A stretch of DNA of 5,340 nt, from positions 1 through 5,340 of the forward strand of contig DYNR01000068.1 in the NCBI GenBank assembly GCA_020720945.1. The letters run 5' to 3'. This document shows, one piece after another, positions 1 through 5,340 of this stretch. The notes under the pieces are model-generated. The model did no database searches, had not been told where the DNA came from, and saw nothing but the letters and a program-made list of their open reading frames with translations. This DNA comes from Chthoniobacter flavus (lineage in GTDB: Bacteria > Verrucomicrobiota > Verrucomicrobiia > Chthoniobacterales > DYNR01). Within the stretch, counting starts at the first letter, position 1; each line of letters begins with the position of its first letter. A program made the position numbers and the translations under genes.

Positions 1-72
1 GAGATTCACAGCAGTTATCTCACTGATTCAGGGGTTCGATCAATCTTTGCAACAACCCGTTCTGTCACCGAA
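1..72. other. Upstream leader, no gene recognised
   Basis: These 72 bases precede the channel gene and contain no gene I recognise. The frame of the channel gene is open from base 1 with no stop, but it has no ATG, GTG or TTG before position 73. A start further upstream, outside the window, cannot be excluded by stop codons alone. No convincing promoter is visible: TTATCT at 15-20 resembles a -10 box, but there is too little sequence before it to see a -35 box. There is no Shine-Dalgarno sequence just before the ATG at 73. Confidence 0.4.
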
Positions 73-1227
73 ATGAACCAAGCAAAGCGTTTTTTTCCAC
101 CACTCTTCGTTTCCTTCCTTTTCGCGGTTTTTTTCTGCTGCACGCCGCCCGCGTCCGCGCAAGAACCCGCCCCCTCCCCTACCCCCGCCCAACCTTCCGT
201 CCTACGCGTCGGCGTCCACGACAAACCGCCGCTGGCATTCCTGGACGGCAGCGGAGTTTGGCGGGGAATCGGGATCGAACTCTGGGAAGAAATCGCAAAA
301 AAAAACGGGTGGGCGTTCCAGTATGTGAACCTTCCGATGGAGGATTTAATCCCGGCTCTTGCCGGTGGAAAACTTGATCTCGTCACGGGCGAACTGGTCG
401 TCAATCCCGTGGACGAACAGGTCATGGATTTTTCCCAGCCTTTCATCGAATGCCCGATCCGCGTCGCCGTGTCTTCGCGGAAATGGAACCCTAGCTGGTT
501 TCATGTCCTCCTGCGCGTTTTTGACTGGACGCTGATCCAAATTTTTCTGGCGTTCGTCCCGATCTTGCTGGTCGTGAGCATCATCATCTGGAAACTCGAA
601 CACAATCACCCGGAAAGCCACTTCGGAGGGCCCCCTCTCCATGGGGTCGGTTCTGCTTTTTGGTTTTCGGCGGTCACGATGACCTCCACGGGATTCGGCG
701 ACAAAGTGCCCGTCACTTTTTGGGGCAGGACTCTCGCGATCCTCTGGATGCTCTTGAGCCTTCTCCTGATGACGGCTTTCACCGCCGCCGTGGCTTCCGC
801 CGTCGCTTCTGCCCGCTCCGCCAATTTTATCCGCACGCCGGACGATCTCCGCCACTACCGCAACGGCGTTTTGGAAGACGGCGTCTGCTCTTTCCTGCTC
901 CACGCCAACCGCACGCCCTCCATCCCCTACGAAACTTTTGAAAAGGCTTTGTTTGACCTGAACTGCCACAAAATCGATACGGTCGTAGGCGATACCATCT
1001 CGCTCGAATACCTAATCCGCTCCTATTACGCCAGCGATTTGATGCTCCTGCCTCTCGATCTTTTTGACGCGAGAATCGCTTTCGGCCTCCCCCAAGACAG
1101 CCCTTTGCGCGATGCCTTGAATGTGAGCGTCCTAGAGGAACTCCGCCTGCCAAAATGGCAAGCCATCCAGCAATCCTATATCGGAGATAGACCGAAGTAT
1201 CTACCCACAAACAGCTTACAAAAATAA
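73..1227 (+). CDS. GluR0-like ligand-gated potassium channel (prokaryotic ionotropic glutamate receptor family)
   Basis: This 384-residue protein is predicted to sit in the inner membrane, with a periplasmic clamshell domain gating an ion pore. Residues 1-29 look like a signal peptide (hydrophobic stretch about 11-23, AxA site before Q30), followed by a Pro-rich linker (31-41). Residues 43-135 are the first lobe of a family 3 solute-binding domain (DFSQPF at 119-124). M1 is about 153-175. A pore helix and filter lie at 195-210, with TSTGFGD (204-210) then PVTFWGR, closely resembling KcsA. M2 is about 218-247 and contains FTAAVAS, reminiscent of the iGluR SYTANLAAF gate motif. The second lobe is about 252-372 with VVGDTISLEY (304-313). 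This lobe-pore-lobe order is diagnostic of GluR0-type channels; the fourth helix of animal receptors is absent. The usual ligand-binding Arg is Asp114, so the ligand is unclear. The start at 73 is chosen because the signal peptide begins there. Confidence 0.9.
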   Translation: MNQAKRFFPPLFVSFLFAVFFCCTPPASAQEPAPSPTPAQPSVLRVGVHDKPPLAFLDGSGVWRGIGIELWEEIAKKNGWAFQYVNLPMEDLIPALAGGKLDLVTGELVVNPVDEQVMDFSQPFIECPIRVAVSSRKWNPSWFHVLLRVFDWTLIQIFLAFVPILLVVSIIIWKLEHNHPESHFGGPPLHGVGSAFWFSAVTMTSTGFGDKVPVTFWGRTLAILWMLLSLLLMTAFTAAVASAVASARSANFIRTPDDLRHYRNGVLEDGVCSFLLHANRTPSIPYETFEKALFDLNCHKIDTVVGDTISLEYLIRSYYASDLMLLPLDLFDARIAFGLPQDSPLRDALNVSVLEELRLPKWQAIQQSYIGDRPKYLPTNSLQK

Positions 1228-1230
1228 ACT

Positions 1231-3345
1231 ATGAGAAGCAGACACCAGCCAACCCACAGACACGACAGGTTCCACTTGCGCTACGGGCACCCCCTCCCTT
1301 TCGGGGCGAGCCATGTGCCGGGCGGCGTAAATTTTTCCGTTTACTCCCACCACGCCACGGGTTGCACTCTCGTTCTTTTCGAGCGCGGTGCTTCCACCCC
1401 GATGGCGGAAATCCCCTTCCCTCCCGAATACAAACTCGGCGATGTTTTTTCGATGATCGTCTATGACCTCGAATACGAAAACATGGAATACGGCTTCCGC
1501 ATGGACGGCCCGGACGAGCCTCTGGAAGGTCAGCTTTTTGACCGCAAAAACATCTGCCTCGATCCCTACGCCCGCGAAATCGGAGGGCGGGACATCTGGC
1601 TCAAAGAACCCCAGCCGACCGATATTTTCCCGCACAGGGGACGCATCCCCTACGAAGACTTCGACTGGGGCCACGACCGCCCTATCGCCCTGCCGGAAGA
1701 AGATCTCGTCGTTTACGAAATGCATGTCCGGGGCTTCACCCGCAACGAAAACAGCGGTGTCAAACACCCCGGCTCCTTTGCCGGAATGATGGAAAAAATC
1801 GACTACCTCAAAGAGCTCGGCGTCAACTGCGTGGAACTGATGCCCGTGTTCGAGTTCGACGAATGGGAAAACTCGCGCACCAACCCGTTGACGGGCGACA
1901 CGCTTTGCAACTACTGGGGTTACAGCACCGTCGGCTTCTTCGCTCCGAAAAGCGGCTACGCGGCCACCGGGCACTTCGGCAAACAGGTCGCCGAATTCAA
2001 GCAACTGATCCAGGCTCTCCACAAAGCGGGAATCCAAGTCATGCTCGATGTTGTTTTTAACCACACCGCAGAAGGCGGCAACGGCGGCCCCGTCCTTTCC
2101 TTCAAGGGCATAGACAACAAAACTTATTACATGCTCGACCAAGAAGGGAACTACGCAAACTACACGGGCTGCGGAAACACACTGAACTGCAACCATCCGG
2201 TCGTCCGCGATTTCGTCCTAGAATGCCTGCGATACTGGGCTGCGGAATACCACATGGACGGCTTCCGCTTCGATCTGGCTTCTGTCCTCGGGCGCTCGAT
2301 GGACGGCACGCCGCTCGCAAATCCACCTCTCCTAGAAGCTCTTGCGCACGACCCCGTCCTTTCCCACTGCGACCTCATCGCAGAGGCATGGGATGCCGGC
2401 GGGCTTTACCAGGTGGGAAGCTTCCCGGACTACGAGCGCTGGAGCGAATGGAACGGAAAATACCGCGATGCCGCCCGCCGTTTCCTCAAAGGCGACCCCG
2501 GCACCGCCGGCGAGATGGTCCAGCGCGTCATGGGCTCGCCCGACCTCTACCAAGCCGCGGGACGCCGCCCCCAAGCTTCCGTCAATTTCATCACTTGCCA
2601 CGACGGCTTCACCCTCGCCGACCTGTTTTCCTACAACGAAAAACGCAACTTGGAAAACGGGGAAACCAACCGCGACGGTGCCAACGACAACAACAGTTGG
2701 AACTGCGGGGAGGAAGGCCCGACCGACCATCCCGAAATCAATGCCCTCCGCCTCCGCCTCCGCAAAAACGCCATGGCTCTGCTGTTCTTGAGCCAGGGCA
2801 CCCCCATGCTCTACATGGGCGACGAATGCGGGCGCACCCAGCGCGGCAACAACAACGCCTACTGCCACGATGCCGAATGGAACTGGTTCGATTGGAAACT
2901 GTTAGAAAAAGAGCAAGACCTTTTTAACTTCACGAAACAGATGATCGCTTTCCGCAAGGCGCACCCCGTCCTCCGCAGCACCGAATGGATGACCGGGCGC
3001 GACACCGTCTGCAGCGGCTACCCGGACATAAGCTGGCACGGGGTGGCGGCGTGGAAGCCGGACTGGTCTGTCAACAGCCACTCCCTGGCTTTCATGCTTT
3101 GCGGCAGGCACGGGCAACGCATGGGCGGAAACGGCAATTTCATCTACGCCGCCTTCAACTCCTGGTATCTGCCGCTGCGCTTCACCCTCCCGGTTTTGCC
3201 GAGACGGATGCACTGGTATCTCTACGCGGACACGATGCGCCCGTCGCCAAACGACATCGCCGCCCTAGGAAAAGAAACGCTCCTCGAAAACCAGCGCGTC
3301 TTCACGGCGGGCGGCAGAAGCTGTTTTATCCTCATCGGCAAATGA
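1231..3345 (+). CDS. glgX: Glycogen debranching enzyme GlgX (isoamylase-type alpha-1,6-glucosidase)
   Basis: This 704-residue cytoplasmic GH13 enzyme is expected to hydrolyse alpha-1,6 branches of glycogen, typically after phosphorylase has shortened the outer chains. An N-terminal CBM48-like beta domain covers about residues 18-110 (PLPFGASH, GGVNFSVYS). The catalytic barrel follows with all four GH13 conserved regions: DVVFNH (273-278), GFRFDLA with nucleophile Asp348, AEAWD with acid/base Glu385, and TCHDG with transition-state Asp458. GNNNAYCHD (539-547) and the nearby WFDW are typical of GlgX. The C-terminal beta domain runs from about 610 to the end (DT at 667-668, GRS at 695-697). Length is slightly above that of E. 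coli GlgX and similar to isoamylases, and nothing appears truncated. It starts 3 bases after the channel stop without a Shine-Dalgarno sequence, and its stop overlaps the next start. Isoamylase is the main alternative name; substrate preference cannot be read from sequence alone. Confidence 0.95.
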   Translation: MRSRHQPTHRHDRFHLRYGHPLPFGASHVPGGVNFSVYSHHATGCTLVLFERGASTPMAEIPFPPEYKLGDVFSMIVYDLEYENMEYGFRMDGPDEPLEGQLFDRKNICLDPYAREIGGRDIWLKEPQPTDIFPHRGRIPYEDFDWGHDRPIALPEEDLVVYEMHVRGFTRNENSGVKHPGSFAGMMEKIDYLKELGVNCVELMPVFEFDEWENSRTNPLTGDTLCNYWGYSTVGFFAPKSGYAATGHFGKQVAEFKQLIQALHKAGIQVMLDVVFNHTAEGGNGGPVLSFKGIDNKTYYMLDQEGNYANYTGCGNTLNCNHPVVRDFVLECLRYWAAEYHMDGFRFDLASVLGRSMDGTPLANPPLLEALAHDPVLSHCDLIAEAWDAGGLYQVGSFPDYERWSEWNGKYRDAARRFLKGDPGTAGEMVQRVMGSPDLYQAAGRRPQASVNFITCHDGFTLADLFSYNEKRNLENGETNRDGANDNNSWNCGEEGPTDHPEINALRLRLRKNAMALLFLSQGTPMLYMGDECGRTQRGNNNAYCHDAEWNWFDWKLLEKEQDLFNFTKQMIAFRKAHPVLRSTEWMTGRDTVCSGYPDISWHGVAAWKPDWSVNSHSLAFMLCGRHGQRMGGNGNFIYAAFNSWYLPLRFTLPVLPRRMHWYLYADTMRPSPNDIAALGKETLLENQRVFTAGGRSCFILIGK
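3342..3345 (+). other. ATGA stop-start overlap (likely translational coupling)
   Basis: The last base of glgX's final lysine codon and its TGA stop overlap the ATG of the oxidoreductase as ATGA. Neither this start nor the in-frame alternative at 3369 has a Shine-Dalgarno sequence. Re-initiation by ribosomes finishing glgX is therefore the simplest explanation for how translation begins here. If 3369 were the true start, the genes would instead be separated by 23 bases. Confidence 0.6.
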
Positions 3346-4784
3346 GCGGCCCCGCGCCGCAAAGCAAAATGGAAACGGAATTTGACTTCGTTGTAATTGG
3401 CGGCGGGAGTGCAGGTTACGCGGCTGCAAGAACCGCAGCAGCCGCTGGCTTGCTCACTGCCGTCGCCGACGGTTCGGAAACCTTGGGCGGGCTTTGCATC
3501 CTGCGCGGGTGCATGCCGAGCAAAACGATCCTCGAATCCGCCAACCGATTTTTCGCCATCCGCCACGCCGCCGCTTTCGGCATCCACGCCCCCGATCCCC
3601 GCTTTTCGACACGGGAAATCCGTGCGAGAAAAGAGGCTCTCATCGCAGATTTTGCGGCGCACAGGCAATCGCAACTGACTTCGGGAAAATTCGCCCTTTT
3701 TCGCGGGAACGCTTCTTTCACATCCCCGCATACAATCAAAATTTCCGGAGAGGATTCGGCCTCCGAAATTTCCGCGAAATCGTTTTTGATCGCCACGGGC
3801 TCTCGCCCGAACTTCCCGCCGATCCCCGGCATCGAACTCGCCATCACCAGCGACGACCTCTTGGAAACGGCCGAAGTGCCCGACTCCGCCATCGTTCTAG
3901 GCGGCGGCCCCGTCGCTTTGGAAGCCGCCCATTACTACGGCTCGTTCGGCTGCAGGACGACGGTTATCCAACGGGGCGACCGCTTGCTAAGGTCTTGCGA
4001 TCCAGATATTTCAGATGCTTTACGCGCTGCTATCGAGCGGCGCGGCACGGAGGTTTTTACGGGCACAACCCTGGAAAAAATAGAGAAAACGGGCGAGCGG
4101 TTTTCGGTTTCTTTTCGGGCGAACGACGGGGAGCGCCTCCGCATGGAAGCGCAAACTGTTTTGAACGCTCTGGGCAGAGCCCCCGCTTCCGAAAATCTCG
4201 GCCTCGCCAATGCGGGCGTGGAAACCGAAAAAAGTTTTGTCCGCACGCTCCCGTCCCAGCAAACCTCTGCCCCGCACATCTTTGCTGCGGGCGATGTTTG
4301 CGGCCCCCACGAAATCGTCCACATCGCGATCCAGCAAGGCGAAATCGCGGCCAGGAATGCGGCCCGCCTCCTGGCGGGAGCCCCCGCTTCGGAAACCGCG
4401 GATTACCGGCTGAAAGTGTTTGCCGTTTTTACCGAACCGCAAGTCGCGCAAGCGGGCGCGACGGAAGCCGAACTTGCTTCTGCCGGCATCCCTTTCCATT
4501 CGGCATCCTACCCTTTCTCGGACCACGGAAAATCGTTGGTCCACGGCGAAACCGAAGGCTTCGTCAAACTTCTCGCCCACGCGGAAACAGGAGAAATTTT
4601 AGGAGCATCCGCCGTCGGCCCTCAAGCCAGCGAGCTGATCCACGAAACCGTTGTCGCGATGCGCTACCACGCCACCGCCCTCGATTTTTCCCTCATCCCC
4701 CACTACCACCCGACCTTGTCAGAAATTTGGACTTACCCAGCAGAAGAACTTGCAGAAACCTGCGGGAAACGCTCTAATCCTTGA
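3342..4784 (+). CDS. FAD-dependent pyridine nucleotide-disulfide oxidoreductase (dihydrolipoamide dehydrogenase / mercuric reductase-like)
   Basis: This 480-residue flavoprotein of the class I disulfide reductase family should use FAD and NAD(P)H with an active-site cysteine pair. The FAD-binding GGGSAG is at 20-25. The redox motif GGLCILRGCMPSK (49-61) holds Cys52 and Cys57. ATGSRP is at 151-156, the NAD(P) fingerprint GGGPVALE at 187-194, and the second FAD motif AAGDV at 315-319. The C-terminal dimerisation domain spans about 355-472, with HPTLSE supplying His456 and Glu461, the dyad expected in lipoamide and glutathione reductases and absent from mercuric reductase. The fingerprint has Ala192 where NAD-dependent enzymes usually have Gly, and Gln210-Arg211 at the end of the next strand, suggesting NADPH. 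No 2-oxoacid dehydrogenase genes are nearby, so a role as E3 is not supported here. The start at 3342 overlaps glgX; Met10 (3369) is an alternative. The exact substrate is unknown. Confidence 0.88.
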   Translation: MSGPAPQSKMETEFDFVVIGGGSAGYAAARTAAAAGLLTAVADGSETLGGLCILRGCMPSKTILESANRFFAIRHAAAFGIHAPDPRFSTREIRARKEALIADFAAHRQSQLTSGKFALFRGNASFTSPHTIKISGEDSASEISAKSFLIATGSRPNFPPIPGIELAITSDDLLETAEVPDSAIVLGGGPVALEAAHYYGSFGCRTTVIQRGDRLLRSCDPDISDALRAAIERRGTEVFTGTTLEKIEKTGERFSVSFRANDGERLRMEAQTVLNALGRAPASENLGLANAGVETEKSFVRTLPSQQTSAPHIFAAGDVCGPHEIVHIAIQQGEIAARNAARLLAGAPASETADYRLKVFAVFTEPQVAQAGATEAELASAGIPFHSASYPFSDHGKSLVHGETEGFVKLLAHAETGEILGASAVGPQASELIHETVVAMRYHATALDFSLIPHYHPTLSEIWTYPAEELAETCGKRSNP

Positions 4785-4800
4785 CTTTACAAACCACACC

Positions 4801-5298
4801 ATGAGCCTAAACCTAAACAACTACACCTCACCCTCCTCCACCAGCGAACTGGGTGCCAACGCAAAAAATATTTTGACCAACGATGTCGAAGTCACCGGGA
4901 CTCTCAAATTTACCAGCGAGCTAATTTTTGATGGCAAGCTGGACGGCGAAATTGTTTCGGACGGGATTTTGACCCTCGGAAAAAACGCCCATGTAAAAGG
5001 GGAAGTCAGAACAAAGTCGGTGACGGTCCACGGGACTGTCGAAGGAAACATCTCTGTGACAGAGCGTTGCGAACTCAAAGCCAGCTCCCAATTGACGGGC
5101 GACCTCCGCGCCACCAGGATCATCATCGAGGAAGGCGCCACCTTCGTCGGGAAATCCGAAGTCACCCCCGGCCGCACGATTTCGCGCGATACCCACACAC
5201 CGGCATCTTCGGATAGCTCGGCCCGCGGAAAAAATGCTCCGGCATCTTCCAGCACCGCTTCTTCTTCCGCTGCCGCCGCAAGCAGCAGCGCTTCCTGA
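4801..5298 (+). CDS. Bactofilin family cytoskeletal protein
   Basis: This 165-residue protein matches bactofilins, small proteins that polymerise without nucleotide into filaments and act as scaffolds for cell shape, wall synthesis or polar organisation. A short polar N-terminus (1-26) precedes the core at about 27-120. The core consists of short, regularly spaced beta strands with Gly turns (VTGTLKF, FDGKLDGEI, VKGEVR, VHGTVEGNI, LTGDLRATRI), as in the right-handed beta-helix of the family. The tail (about 121-165) is low-complexity and Ser/Ala-rich, probably disordered, ending in alternating Ser and Ala runs. There is no transmembrane segment. The start at 4801 is chosen because the frame upstream lies inside the oxidoreductase gene and the family core begins soon after this Met. 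It follows the oxidoreductase by 16 bases with no Shine-Dalgarno sequence or visible terminator between. Cellular role cannot be read from the sequence; the neighbours are metabolic rather than wall-related. Confidence 0.93.
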   Translation: MSLNLNNYTSPSSTSELGANAKNILTNDVEVTGTLKFTSELIFDGKLDGEIVSDGILTLGKNAHVKGEVRTKSVTVHGTVEGNISVTERCELKASSQLTGDLRATRIIIEEGATFVGKSEVTPGRTISRDTHTPASSDSSARGKNAPASSSTASSSAAAASSSAS

Positions 5299-5340
5299 TT
5301 TTTAAGAAACGCCAAACGGGCGGGATTTTCCAAGTGTCCA

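Noticed and set aside
30..46. GGGGTTCGATC resembles the T-arm of a tRNA.
   Set aside because: The bases after the loop (AATCT) do not pair with the 5' side of the stem, and no acceptor stem or CCA follows.
136..144. Cys pair in the channel's signal peptide (FFCC, residues 20-23) as a lipoprotein cleavage site.
   Set aside because: There is no L-[AS]-[GA]-C lipobox, and a better signal peptidase I site (ASA before Gln30) follows.
1216..2196. Antisense open frame of 326 codons opposite glgX.
   Set aside because: It lies fully across a well-conserved enzyme gene and its composition (many Val, Phe, Ala, Glu) is what the reverse of that codon usage produces. No domain is recognisable.
2985..3341. 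Long in-frame extension of the oxidoreductase frame, 119 codons upstream into glgX.
   Set aside because: The translation is rich in Arg, His and Ala with no family resemblance, and the FAD-binding domain begins only after 3369. It is a shadow of the glgX reading frame.
3494..4777. Same-strand open frame of 427 codons inside the oxidoreductase gene.
   Set aside because: It is a +1/+2 frame shadow, extremely rich in Arg, Pro and His, with no recognisable motif, while the other frame carries all flavoenzyme motifs.
4651..4800. Upstream in-frame extension of the bactofilin by 50 codons.
   Set aside because: It overlaps the conserved C-terminal part of the oxidoreductase, including the His-Glu dyad, and does not resemble bactofilin N-termini.
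5288..5312. Possible hairpin across the bactofilin stop (GCGCTTCCT and AAGAAACGC).
   Set aside because: Two mismatches in nine pairs, a weak A/T-rich stem and no T-run after it, so it is not a credible intrinsic terminator.

Overview
The window is a compact piece of bacterial chromosome with four complete genes, all on the + strand and covering nearly every base. In order they are a secreted/membrane ligand-gated potassium channel of the prokaryotic ionotropic glutamate receptor (GluR0-like) type (73-1227), a glycogen debranching enzyme of the GlgX/isoamylase type (1231-3345), a flavin-dependent pyridine nucleotide-disulfide oxidoreductase related to dihydrolipoamide dehydrogenase and mercuric reductase (3342-4784), and a bactofilin cytoskeletal protein (4801-5298). 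The flanks (1-72 and 5299-5340) show no gene I can support. No RNA gene, mobile element, CRISPR array or convincing terminator is visible.

Spacing is very tight: 3 bases between the channel and glgX, a 4-base ATGA overlap between glgX and the oxidoreductase, and 16 bases between the oxidoreductase and the bactofilin. All four are therefore probably transcribed together, although their known biochemistries do not form one pathway. None of the four start codons has a recognisable Shine-Dalgarno sequence; the bases before them are A/C-rich. Weak use of Shine-Dalgarno signals, a signal peptide with periplasmic domains, a bactofilin and an isoamylase-type GlgX would fit a Gram-negative bacterium of the PVC group (for example Verrucomicrobiota). 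That assignment is an inference; no marker gene is present to settle it.

The most unusual gene is the first. It has the layout of a GluR0-type receptor channel (signal peptide, half of a periplasmic binding domain, M1, pore loop with a potassium-type filter, M2, second half of the binding domain). However, the arginine that holds the ligand alpha-carboxylate in this superfamily is an aspartate, and other ligand-contact positions also differ. It may be a channel gated by something other than an ordinary amino acid. GlgX has all its catalytic residues. The oxidoreductase has the redox cysteine pair and the His-Glu dyad, and a nucleotide-binding fingerprint that looks NADPH-type. The bactofilin has a standard core with a Ser/Ala-rich tail. 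Functional links between the genes remain speculative.
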